DNA of 64,000 bases, taken from contig NZ_LT670817.1 of NCBI RefSeq assembly GCF_900129425.1, forward strand, positions 8,336,001 through 8,400,000, given 5' to 3'. Positions 1-8,146 of the stretch are shown piece after piece. The position numbers were made by a program, and so were the translations under genes. Source of the DNA: Bradyrhizobium erythrophlei. GTDB lineage: Bacteria; Pseudomonadota; Alphaproteobacteria; Rhizobiales; Xanthobacteraceae. Numbering within the stretch: position 1 is the stretch's first letter; the number at the start of each line of letters is the position of its first letter. The notes beneath the pieces are model-generated. The model saw nothing but the letters and a program-made list of their open reading frames with translations, ran no database searches and was not told the DNA's origin.

Positions 1-51
1 CGTCGCGACGGCGATCATCGCAGCCAGGGCGCGCCGTGAAATCTTGAGCAT
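1..51 (-). CDS. Truncated start of a probable secreted protein
   Basis: Only the first 17 codons are in the window; the rest lies beyond the left edge. The translation begins MLKISRRALAAMIAVAT, a basic start followed by a hydrophobic run, which looks like the beginning of a Sec signal peptide. A GAGGAG-type ribosome binding site lies about 9 bases upstream of the ATG. The gene is divergent from glnD. The mature product cannot be identified from this fragment. Confidence 0.55.
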   Translation of the reverse strand, partial: MLKISRRALAAMIAVAT

Positions 52-328
52 CGTCGATTTCTCCTCGGAGTGGGAAGGATTGAAACGGATTGCGGGCAAG
101 CGCCACCGCGACCGCCGCGTGCGCCCGCGCCGCACTGCGCGCCTCCAAAAAACACCGTTTTATTTCAATTAGTTAAGCGGGCACGTCAACGAGAAAATAC
201 ATTCGCTCCAGGCAGCCGCAACGAGAACAGCCTTTCTCAAAGCCGCAAGAATTCAGCATGGACCTGCTGTCGTCCCCTTGCGGAATGTCCCGTGACAGCG
301 TCGGCGCCGTCCGATATCGGGTTAGGCC

Positions 329-3124
329 ATGGATAGTATCGTGACAGAAGGCCGCCCCGAGGCCGACGAACGCTTCGATACCGCGCGGGTCACCGCCGCG
401 GTGGATGAACTCGCCGCAAAACACGCCGGGCGAGAGGATGTTTTTCGCGCCGCCACCGCGCAACTGTTGAAGGCTGAACTGATCGCGGCGCGCGCCACCG
501 CGCAGGCGGTGCTGCTGAAGGATCGTCACGGACGGCGCTGCGCCGAACGGCTGTGTTACGTCCAGGACGAAATCATCCGCATCCTGTTCGCCGCCGCCAC
601 CCGCCATCTCTATCACTCGCCGATCCCCTCCGGCGCCGAGCGCATGGCCGTTGTCGCCACCGGCGGCTATGGCCGCGGCCTGATGGCGCCGGAATCCGAT
701 ATCGATCTGTTGTTCATCCTGCCCTACAAACAGACCGCCTGGGGCGAGCAAGTCGCCGAGGCCATCCTGTATTGCCTGTGGGACATGGGCCTGAAGGTCG
801 GCCACGCCACCCGATCGGTTGACGAGTCGATCCGGCAGGCGCGGGGCGACATGACGATCCGCACCGCGATCCTCGAGACCCGGTTCCTGACCGGGGACCG
901 GCCGCTCTACGATGAACTGGTCGCGCGGTTCGACAAGGAGGTGGTGCAGGGCACCGCCGCCGAATTCGTGACCGCCAAGCTGGCCGAGCGCGAAGAGCGC
1001 CACCGCCGCGCCGGGCAATCGCGCTACCTGGTCGAACCCAACGTCAAGGACGGCAAAGGCGGGTTGCGCGACTTGCATACGCTGTTCTGGATCGCGAAAT
1101 ATGTCTACCGCGTACGCGAGACCGACGAACTGCTCGAACGCGGCGTGTTCGACGCGCAGGAATACCGCACCTTCCGCCGCTGCGCCGATTTCCTGTGGTC
1201 GGTCCGTTGCAACATCCATTTCTTCACCGGCCGCGCCGAAGAACGGCTGTCTTTCGACATCCAGCGCGAGATCGCGATCCGGCTCGGCTATACCTCGCAT
1301 CCCGGCATGCAGGATGTCGAACGCTTCATGAAGCACTATTTCCTGGTCGCCAAGGACGTCGGCGATCTCACCGCGTTCCTGTGCGCCAAGCTGGAAGACC
1401 AGCAGGCCAAGCCCGCGCCAGTGTTGAGCCGCATGATGGCGCGGCTGCGGCCGAGCACCAATCGGCGGCGGTTAGCCGACAGCGACGATTTCATCGTCGA
1501 CAACAACCGCATCAATCTCGCGGCGCCCGATGTCTTCCGGCATGACCCGGTCAACCTGATCCGGATTTTCCGGCTGGCGCAGAAAAACAATCTCGCGTTT
1601 CACCCCGACGCCATGCGCACCGTGACGCGGTCGCTCAAGCTCATCAACACGCAACTGCGCGACGATCCGGAAGCCAACCGGCTGTTCATGGAAATCCTGA
1701 CATCGAACGATGCGGAAATCGTGCTGCGGCGCATGAACGAGACCGGTGTGCTCGGCCATTTCATTCGCGCCTTCGGCAAGATCGTGTCGATGATGCAGTT
1801 CAACATGTACCATCACTACACGGTCGACGAGCATCTGTTGCGCTGCGTCGGCTTCCTGCAGGAGATCGAACGCGGCGGCAACGACGAATTCACCGTCGCC
1901 AGCGACCTGATGCGCAAAATTCGCCCCGAGCACCGCGCGGTGATCTACATCACCACGCTGCTGCACGATATCGCCAAGGGCCGGCCGGAGGATCACTCGA
2001 TCGCCGGGGCGAAGGTGGCGCGGCGGCTGTGCCCGCGGCTCGGCTTCAACGCCGCCGACACCGAGCTGATCGTATGGCTGATCGAACAACATCTGACCAT
2101 GTCCACGGTGGCGCAGTCGCGCGACCTCTCCGACCGCAAGACCATCGAGAATTTCGCGGCGGTGGTGCAATCGGTCGAACAGATGAAGCTTTTGACGATC
2201 CTGACCACCGCCGATATCAGGGGCGTCGGTCCCGGCGTCTGGAACGGCTGGAAGGCGCAACTGCTGCGCACGCTGTATTACGAAACCGAGCCGGTGCTCA
2301 CGGGGGGGTTTTCCGAAGTCAACCGCGCGCAGCGCATCGCGGTGGCGCAGTCGGAATTCCGCGCCGCTTTCACCGAGTGGCCGGAGCCGGAACTCGACGC
2401 CTATGTCGCGCGGCACTATCCCGCCTACTGGCTCAAGGTCGAACTGCCGCGCAAGATCCGCCATGCCCGCTTCCTGCGCGCCAGCGAACAGGCCGGCCAC
2501 AAGCTGGCGATCAATGTCGGCTTCGACGAGGCGCGCGCCGTCACCGAATTGACCATCTTCGCAACCGATCATCCCTGGCTGCTGTCGATCATCGCCGGTG
2601 CCTGCGCTTCGGCGGGCGCCAACATCGTCGACGCGCAGATTTACACCACCACCGACGGGCGCGCGCTCGACACCATCGCGATATCGAGGGAATACGACCG
2701 CGACGAGGACGAGGGACGGCGCGCGACGCGGATCGGCGAAATGATCGAGGACGTGCTCGAGGGTAAATTGCGCCTGCCCGAAGTGGTGGCGCGCCGCGCG
2801 GCGGCCCGCGGCAAGGCCCGTCCGTTCGTGGTCGAGCCGGAAGTCATCATCAACAATCAGTGGTCGGACCGCTACACGGTGATCGAGGTATCCGGCCTCG
2901 ACCGGCCGGGTCTGTTGTATCAGCTGACCACCGCGATATCGAAGCTCAACCTCAATATCGCCTCCGCCCATGTCGCGACCTTCGGCGAGCGCGCCCGCGA
3001 CGTGTTTTACGTCACCGACCTGCTCGGCGCGCAGATCACGGCGCCGACGCGGCAGGCCGCGATCAAGAGCGCGCTGATCCATCTGCTCGCCAGCGACGAG
3101 GCCGCGGTGCAGCCGGCGGCGTGA
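329..3124 (+). CDS. glnD: [Protein-PII] uridylyltransferase / uridylyl-removing enzyme
   Basis: GlnD senses glutamine and adds or removes UMP on PII proteins (GlnB/GlnK), setting the nitrogen status signal in the cytoplasm. The 931-residue length is normal for the family. The nucleotidyltransferase signature GGYGRGLMAPESDIDLL lies near residue 110, followed by the GlnD linker region, an HD domain (LLHDIAKGRPEDHS, about residue 545) that carries the removing activity, and two C-terminal ACT domains (about 730-800 and 845-925) that bind glutamine. All the key motifs are intact. The ATG at 329 has a weak GTTAGG site upstream. It is transcribed alone and is divergent from the truncated gene at the left edge. 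Confidence 0.96.
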   Translation: MDSIVTEGRPEADERFDTARVTAAVDELAAKHAGREDVFRAATAQLLKAELIAARATAQAVLLKDRHGRRCAERLCYVQDEIIRILFAAATRHLYHSPIPSGAERMAVVATGGYGRGLMAPESDIDLLFILPYKQTAWGEQVAEAILYCLWDMGLKVGHATRSVDESIRQARGDMTIRTAILETRFLTGDRPLYDELVARFDKEVVQGTAAEFVTAKLAEREERHRRAGQSRYLVEPNVKDGKGGLRDLHTLFWIAKYVYRVRETDELLERGVFDAQEYRTFRRCADFLWSVRCNIHFFTGRAEERLSFDIQREIAIRLGYTSHPGMQDVERFMKHYFLVAKDVGDLTAFLCAKLEDQQAKPAPVLSRMMARLRPSTNRRRLADSDDFIVDNNRINLAAPDVFRHDPVNLIRIFRLAQKNNLAFHPDAMRTVTRSLKLINTQLRDDPEANRLFMEILTSNDAEIVLRRMNETGVLGHFIRAFGKIVSMMQFNMYHHYTVDEHLLRCVGFLQEIERGGNDEFTVASDLMRKIRPEHRAVIYITTLLHDIAKGRPEDHSIAGAKVARRLCPRLGFNAADTELIVWLIEQHLTMSTVAQSRDLSDRKTIENFAAVVQSVEQMKLLTILTTADIRGVGPGVWNGWKAQLLRTLYYETEPVLTGGFSEVNRAQRIAVAQSEFRAAFTEWPEPELDAYVARHYPAYWLKVELPRKIRHARFLRASEQAGHKLAINVGFDEARAVTELTIFATDHPWLLSIIAGACASAGANIVDAQIYTTTDGRALDTIAISREYDRDEDEGRRATRIGEMIEDVLEGKLRLPEVVARRAAARGKARPFVVEPEVIINNQWSDRYTVIEVSGLDRPGLLYQLTTAISKLNLNIASAHVATFGERARDVFYVTDLLGAQITAPTRQAAIKSALIHLLASDEAAVQPAA

Positions 3125-3147
3125 CCGACGTCGATCGTCCCCGGCCT

Positions 3148-3552
3148 TCAGAATTTGGTGATCGGCTCCAGCGCCTCGCCGGTGCGGAGCGCGCGCAAAG
3201 GCGCGGTGTCGCAGTAGACCCGTTCCTCGATGATCTTGCCGTTCCTGATGCGGAACTTGTCGACGCCGCGCCAGTCGAACCTGGTACCGTTGACGATGCG
3301 GGTGGTCTGCCATTCGATGATCACCACCTCGCCGCGCGAGGTCCAGTCCAGCAATTGCCAGACGAAGTCCGGCGCAGCTGAGGTCTGCACCTGCATCAGA
3401 CGATCGAGTTCGCTTCCCTTGATCGTTCGGTTCACCATCGGGGTGTGCAGCAACCCTTCCGCATGCCAGAAATCGAGAAAGGCATTGCCGTCGCGCGCCG
3501 CCCACGCCGCCGCAAACCGCGTTACAAATTCCTGAACCTCTGCGTCCGTCAT
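3148..3552 (-). CDS. SnoaL-like / NTF2-fold protein
   Basis: A 134-residue cytoplasmic protein with the length and pattern of the SnoaL/NTF2-like fold: an N-terminal helix with FVTRFAAAWAARDGNAFLDFW, then alternating strands ending in DKFRIRNGKIIEERVYCDTA, a typical closing strand pair of the family. Such proteins are small ligand-binding or isomerase/hydrolase domains, so the substrate cannot be predicted. The ATG at 3552 has a GAGAGGG site upstream; a TTG one codon earlier is a less likely start. It is convergent with glnD, with a 23-base gap. Confidence 0.75.
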   Translation of the reverse strand: MTDAEVQEFVTRFAAAWAARDGNAFLDFWHAEGLLHTPMVNRTIKGSELDRLMQVQTSAAPDFVWQLLDWTSRGEVVIIEWQTTRIVNGTRFDWRGVDKFRIRNGKIIEERVYCDTAPLRALRTGEALEPITKF

Positions 3553-3647
3553 CAATCCCTCTCATTGCTGAATGAGACGATGACGCTAGCGGCGTTGCCC
3601 GCTCCGGTCTGGCGGTTTACGGACCTGACAGTTTCGCTGACCGAAAA

Positions 3648-4202
3648 TCAGGCCGCGATCGCGCGGCCTCTCGGCGCCGGTTTCAGCACCGCGCCTTCAT
3701 GCGCCAGCAGCCATCGCTTGCGTGGTAGCCCGCCGCCATAGCCGGTCAGCGAACCGCTGGCGCCGATGACGCGATGGCAGGGGATCACGACGCTGATCGG
3801 GTTCGAGCCATTGGCGAAGCCGACGGCACGCACCGCTTTCGGCATATCGAGCTGGGCGGCCAGTGCGCCATAGTTGATGGTGGTGCCGGCGGGAATCGTG
3901 CGCAGCGCGGTCCAGACCTTGCGCTGGAACACGGTGCCGGCGACGCGCCACCTGATCGCGTTCAGGGAAGCGAGGTCGCCGGCGAAATATTCTGTCAGCG
4001 CCGCCGTAATATCCCTGGGAGCCTGCGCGTCTTTCAGAGCCGCCGCGCCATATTGCAGCCGCAGCAGCTGGCGCAGTCGCGGCTCATGGTCCTCCCAATC
4101 CAGCGCGCGCAGCGCGCCGTCGGCGTCGGTGACCAGCAACGCAGTGCCGATCGGCGTTGCCATACGATCGAGCGCAAATGTTTCAGGCGGCCTCGCGTTC
4201 AT
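3648..4202 (-). CDS. ogt: Methylated-DNA--[protein]-cysteine S-methyltransferase
   Basis: A suicide repair protein that moves the methyl group from O6-methylguanine or O4-methylthymine to its own cysteine. The 184-residue protein has the C-terminal ATase domain with the acceptor motif PCHRVIG (acceptor Cys142), the preceding helix-turn-helix region TTINYGALAAQLDMPKAVRAVG that enters the DNA minor groove, and the closing GYGGGLPRKRWLLAHE segment. Its first 20 bases overlap the end of the upstream alkylation-repair fusion gene, so the two are probably translated together. Assignment to Ogt rather than Ada C-terminal type is by length only. Confidence 0.93.
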   Translation of the reverse strand: MNARPPETFALDRMATPIGTALLVTDADGALRALDWEDHEPRLRQLLRLQYGAAALKDAQAPRDITAALTEYFAGDLASLNAIRWRVAGTVFQRKVWTALRTIPAGTTINYGALAAQLDMPKAVRAVGFANGSNPISVVIPCHRVIGASGSLTGYGGGLPRKRWLLAHEGAVLKPAPRGRAIAA

Positions 4203-5697
4203 GGATTTTCCCGGATGCTATTGGCTGGATGGAGGCGGCCCACAGATGCAAGGCCGCGTAGGCGCGCCAAGGCCGCCATCGCTCGGCGCGCGACAGCAAT
4301 TGCGAGGGCGAAGGCCGCCGGCCATCGGCCGCTGCCATCGCGCGCATCAATCCGATTTCGGCGGCGGGGAATGCATCGGGTTCGCGCAGCTCGCGCATCG
4401 CGATGTATTGCGCGGTCCATTCACCGATCCCGGGCAACGACCGCAACTTCGCGATCGCATCCTCGAGGCTTGCCCCGCGGCTGAAGATCGCCGGATCGGC
4501 GGCAATGGCCTGCGCCAGCGACGTCACTGCCATAGCGCGCGCGTTGGGCATGCCAAGAGCGAGGATATCGGCGCTGGCGAGGCGCGCGGGCGATGGAAAC
4601 AGGTGGCCGAGACCCTCGACGTCCCTGACCGCCGCGGGAATCGGCGCGCCATGGGCCTGCACCAGTTTGCCGAGCAGTTTGGTCGCGGCGGGAACGGTGA
4701 TCTGTTGACCGAAGATCGCGCGCACCGCGAGTTCGAAGCCGTCCCAGGCGCCGGGCACGCGCAGGCCCGGCCGCGCCGCAACCAGCGGCGCCAGCACCGG
4801 GTCGAGGGAAAGATGCTCGCCGATCATGTCGGGGTCGGCGGCGAGATCGAATACCCGCCGCACCCGCGCGATGATCTGTGGCAGCGCCGCCATGTCAGGA
4901 AATCGCACGGAGACGTCGACCCGGTTCCTGTCGGCCGGCGCGACGCTGATCATGCCGCAAGCGCCGCCGATCGCAATCGTGCGCCGGTAGATGCTTCCCG
5001 AAACCGCTTCGACGCCGGGAATGGCGCGCGCGGCGAGAAATGACACCATTGCGTCCCAGTCATAGGGCGGCCGATAGGCGAGGCGGACCGACAGCGCGCC
5101 GGCCTCGCGCCGGGTCTTGTCGCGGATCCGCCGCAGCGTCGCCGGCGCGCGTCCGAACAGATCCAGGAAGGTTTCATTGAACCGCCGCACGCTGTTGAAG
5201 CCCGCGGCAAGCGCAACCTCGGCCATCGGCAGCGAGGTCTCGTGGATCAATTGCTTGGCCAGCAGCACCCGCCGGGTCTGCGCCACCGCGATCGGCGAGG
5301 CCCCGACATGCTGGGAAAACAGCCGCCGCAGCTGGCGGGCGCCGACGCCGAGCCGGTTGGCGAGGCCTTCGACATCGGCCTCGTCGAGGCCGCCTGATTC
5401 GATCAAGGCGAGCGCGCGCGATACGGTATTGGTGGTGCCGCGCCAGAATGCCAGATCGGGCGAGGTTTCCGGGCGGCAGCGCAGGCACGGACGAAAGCCG
5501 GCCTGCTGGGCCGCCGCCGCGGAGGGATAGAACGAGACGTTCTCGAATTTCGGCGTCCGCGCCGGGCAGATCGGCCGGCAGTAGATGCCGGTGGTCTTGA
5601 CGCCCACGAACAGCCGGCCGTCGAAACGGGCGTCGCGGGTCGAGATCGCGCGGTAGCAGGCGATGCGGTCCATATCCATCACGAAATCATCGTCCAT
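4183..5697 (-). CDS. Ada zinc domain / AraC regulator / AlkA 3-methyladenine glycosylase fusion
   Basis: A three-part alkylation response protein of about 504 residues. Residues 10-75 form the Ada N-terminal zinc domain with Cys40, Cys44, Cys71 and Cys74, which accepts methyl groups from phosphotriesters and turns the protein into an activator. Residues about 85-180 are an AraC-type double helix-turn-helix. Residues about 195-500 are an AlkA-type N domain and HhH-GPD glycosylase (LPGIGEWTAQYIA). The residue that aligns with the catalytic Asp of AlkA (Asp238 in E. coli) is Glu447 here (AAEIGL). The ATG at 5697 gives a normal Ada start, but no good ribosome site is visible; an upstream in-frame start at 5832 would only add a repeat-like leader. 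It overlaps the ogt-like gene by 20 bases. Confidence 0.88.
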   Translation of the reverse strand: MDDDFVMDMDRIACYRAISTRDARFDGRLFVGVKTTGIYCRPICPARTPKFENVSFYPSAAAAQQAGFRPCLRCRPETSPDLAFWRGTTNTVSRALALIESGGLDEADVEGLANRLGVGARQLRRLFSQHVGASPIAVAQTRRVLLAKQLIHETSLPMAEVALAAGFNSVRRFNETFLDLFGRAPATLRRIRDKTRREAGALSVRLAYRPPYDWDAMVSFLAARAIPGVEAVSGSIYRRTIAIGGACGMISVAPADRNRVDVSVRFPDMAALPQIIARVRRVFDLAADPDMIGEHLSLDPVLAPLVAARPGLRVPGAWDGFELAVRAIFGQQITVPAATKLLGKLVQAHGAPIPAAVRDVEGLGHLFPSPARLASADILALGMPNARAMAVTSLAQAIAADPAIFSRGASLEDAIAKLRSLPGIGEWTAQYIAMRELREPDAFPAAEIGLMRAMAAADGRRPSPSQLLSRAERWRPWRAYAALHLWAASIQPIASGKIHEREAA

Positions 5698-5702
5698 CGC
5701 GG

Positions 5703-5740
5703 CAGGCTTGTCTCGCGGTTTTCGGACATCATCATTCCAG
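5703..5740. repeat. Short dispersed repeat, copy 1
   Basis: About 38 bases just upstream of the Ada-AlkA fusion gene closely match 6310-6347, just upstream of the thioesterase gene. Both contain TGTCTCGCG, then TTTYCGGAC, then TCATCATT when read on the + strand. Identity is roughly 80 percent over 35 bases. It resembles short palindromic elements that are common in Rhizobiales intergenic DNA. Confidence 0.5.
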
Positions 5741-5810
5741 GCTGAAGGCGGCATACACCGGCGCGACCTGGATAATGCATCCTCGGGAACGGAGCCCCGA
5801 TGCGCGACCT

Positions 5811-6287
5811 TCAGTTCGGAAAAATCATGCACGTCGTCGTGCCATGCGCCAGCAAGCGCCCCTTGCCGTCGGTGAGCCGTCCTTCGGCCGTGCCGATCCG
5901 CCGGCCCCGGCTCAACACGATACCCTCCGCCTCGATCAACCCCGTCTCGGGGGTGATAGGCCGCAGCAGTGAAATCTTGAATTCCAGCGTGGTCTGTCCG
6001 GCGCCCTTCTCCAGCGTGGTCTGGAGCGCCAGTCCCATACAGCTGTCGAGCAGCGTGGCCGCGAGACCGCCGTGCACCGTGCCAGCGGGATTGAGGTGGA
6101 TGCCACCCGGTTCTGCGGTCACGACGACGCGCCCGCTCACCGCCTCGGTTACATCATAACCCAGGGTCTGGGCCATCGTGTTGAGGGGCACCGTCCCGTC
6201 GACGAGGCCCTGGACAAATTCAAGGCCGTTCATCTCGGTTCGCCTGATGGCGCTGAGGGTCCCGTAGGTCTTGCCGGTAGCGTTCAT
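5811..6287 (-). CDS. PaaI-family hotdog-fold acyl-CoA thioesterase
   Basis: A 158-residue hotdog thioesterase that would hydrolyse acyl- or aryl-CoA in the cytoplasm. The hallmark segment NPAGTVHGGLAATLLDSCMGLAL, with the HGG and downstream Asp of the PaaI/YdiI group, is present near residues 67-89, followed by the strand-rich FKISLLRPITPETGLIEAEG and SRGRRIGTAEGRLTDGKGRLLAHGTTTCM. The ATG at 6287 is chosen because the upstream reading frame is a repeat-containing leader with no homology. It lies 113 bases upstream of the Ada-AlkA gene in the same direction. The substrate is unknown. Confidence 0.85.
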   Translation of the reverse strand: MNATGKTYGTLSAIRRTEMNGLEFVQGLVDGTVPLNTMAQTLGYDVTEAVSGRVVVTAEPGGIHLNPAGTVHGGLAATLLDSCMGLALQTTLEKGAGQTTLEFKISLLRPITPETGLIEAEGIVLSRGRRIGTAEGRLTDGKGRLLAHGTTTCMIFPN

Positions 6288-6309
6288 GACGGGATCATGC
6301 TCGATCGCG

Positions 6310-6347
6310 TCAAGCCTGTCTCGCGATTTCCGGACCTCATCATTTCC
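6310..6347. repeat. Short dispersed repeat, copy 2
   Basis: Partner of the element at 5703-5740, in the same orientation and again directly upstream of a start codon (thioesterase, start 6287). It sits in the 334-base gap between the thioesterase and the divergent binding-protein gene; the rest of the gap shows no gene. Confidence 0.5.
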
Positions 6348-6621
6348 CGCGTAACACTTCCAGCTCAAGGCAAGGCTGGAACATCGCGTTGCGTATCCGG
6401 AGCGTGCTAGCCCGACGGCGAAGACGCCCTGTCGGGGGGGCTCGCCGCATCGCGCTGATCCTGCTCTGGTTGGCGTAAGGTCGTTCAGCTTTCCGCTCCT
6501 CGTCGTCTTGCATTGCCACTTTCGTTCCTCCAGTATCTTGCCAACGATGGCGCCCGCCATGGCCTGAACAGGACCGCGGGACAAGACCGTCGGCAATCAC
6601 ACAGATGAGGGAACGAGCGAC

Positions 6622-7848
6622 ATGAGGAACGGTATTTTTTATCTGGCCACTGCGACCGCGGTTGCCGTCGCGCTGTCGGCATCGCCGGCATCAGCGCAAA
6701 AGAAATACGACACCGGCGCGACCGATACCGAGATCAAGATCGGCCAGACGGTGCCGTTCAGCGGACCGGCTTCCGCCTATGCGACCATCGGCAAGGCCCA
6801 GGCGGCCTACATCAAGATGGTCAATGACGAGGGCGGCGTAAACGGCCGCAAGATCAATTTCATCCAATATGACGACGCCTACAGCCCGCCGAAAACGGTC
6901 GAACAAGTCCGCAAGCTGGTCGAAAGCGATGAGGTGCTGCTGACGTTCCAGCTGATCGGAACCCCGCCCAATGCGGCGGTTCAGAAGTATCTCAATGTGA
7001 AGAAGGTGCCGCAGCTGTTCGCCGCGACCGGCGCGTCGCGCTTCACCGATCCGAAGAACTTTCCCTGGACCATCGGGTTCAATCCCAACTACCAGACCGA
7101 GGGACGCATCTACGCCCAATATATTCTGAAGAACTATCCGAACGCCAAGATCGGGATCCTCTATCAGAACGACGATCTTGGCCATGACTACCTGACCGGT
7201 ATGAAAGACGGGCTCGGCGACAAGGCCAAGACGATGATCGTAGCCGAGACGTCCTACGAATTGTCGGACCCGACCATCGACTCGCAGATCGTCCGGTTGA
7301 AATCGGCCGGCGCCGACGTGTTCTTCGATGCCTCGACACCCAAATTTGCCGCCCAGGCGATCAAGAAGGCGGCCGATCTCGGCTGGAAGCCGGTGCATAT
7401 CCTCGACATCAACGCGGTGTCGGTGGGCGCGGTATTGCAGCCGGCCGGCCTGGAGAACTCCAAGGGCGTCATCAGCACCATCTACGGCAAGGATCCGGCA
7501 GATCCGACCTGGAAGGACGACGCCGGAATGAAGAAATATCTGGCCTTCATGGCTAAATATTATCCGGACGGCGACAAGGACTCGCTGTTCAATACTTACG
7601 GCTACAGCACGACGCAGCTCTTGATCGAAGTGCTCAAGCGCTGCGGCGACGATCTGACCCGTCAGAATGTCATGAACCAGGCCACCAGCCTGAAGAACGT
7701 CAAGCTCGATCTGTCGCTGCCGGGAATGTCCGGCACGACCTCGCCGACCGACTACCGCGTCAACAAGCAGCTGCAGATGATGAGGTTCGATGGCGAGCGC
7801 TGGCAAGGATTCGGACCCATCATCGAGGACACCGGCGCCAGCGGGTGA
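6622..7848 (+). CDS. Branched-chain amino acid-type ABC transporter substrate-binding protein
   Basis: A periplasmic type I binding protein of 408 residues. A signal peptide (ending ASPASA, cleavage near residue 25) precedes the LivK-like fold: IKIGQTVPFSGPASAYATIGKAQAAYIKMVNDEGGVNGRKI is the classic start of the Peripla_BP_6 family. Substrates in this family include branched-chain amino acids, amides, urea and aromatic compounds; the ligand cannot be read from sequence. No permease or ATPase gene is adjacent, so it must work with components encoded elsewhere or be an orphan. It is divergent from the thioesterase gene. Confidence 0.92.
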   Translation: MRNGIFYLATATAVAVALSASPASAQKKYDTGATDTEIKIGQTVPFSGPASAYATIGKAQAAYIKMVNDEGGVNGRKINFIQYDDAYSPPKTVEQVRKLVESDEVLLTFQLIGTPPNAAVQKYLNVKKVPQLFAATGASRFTDPKNFPWTIGFNPNYQTEGRIYAQYILKNYPNAKIGILYQNDDLGHDYLTGMKDGLGDKAKTMIVAETSYELSDPTIDSQIVRLKSAGADVFFDASTPKFAAQAIKKAADLGWKPVHILDINAVSVGAVLQPAGLENSKGVISTIYGKDPADPTWKDDAGMKKYLAFMAKYYPDGDKDSLFNTYGYSTTQLLIEVLKRCGDDLTRQNVMNQATSLKNVKLDLSLPGMSGTTSPTDYRVNKQLQMMRFDGERWQGFGPIIEDTGASG

Positions 7849-7884
7849 GCGCTCCCTCGTCATCCGAGTCTGACTGAAAATTCC

Positions 7885-7969
7885 GTCATGGCCGGGCTTG
7901 TCCCGGCCATCCACGTCTTCGTCTCGAAAAGGGAGGACGTGGATGCCCGCGACAAGCGCGGGCATGACG
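7885..7969. repeat. Paired palindromic intergenic repeat (BIME-like)
   Basis: Two hairpins in series: CATGGCCGGG...CCCGGCCAT followed by CCACGTCTT...GGACGTGG and GCCCGCG...CGCGGGC, ending in ATGACGA. It lies in the 298-base gap between the binding protein and PBP1A genes. Related units occur at 20881, 39234 and 44554. It could end transcription from the gene at 6622. Confidence 0.75.
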
Positions 7970-8146
7970 AGCTCATGCGGAAGCCCCACTCCGGCGCTTT
8001 CGCACATGCGGTAGGGTTAAGACTCCTGAAATCGCGGGATATCAATGGCTTGCACGCCGGCCGGCTTGTCAGCCTTAATCATCGCTTAACGCCGCTTTAA
8101 ACCCCGCCCGCTAGTCTTCCGTATCGGGTGGCGCGGGCGTTTGCGT

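Noticed and set aside
1472..3565. Long open frame antisense to glnD (about 697 codons)
   Set aside because: It is the mirror of a high-GC coding sequence; the translation is Arg/His/Gly-rich with no family pattern, while glnD is clearly real.
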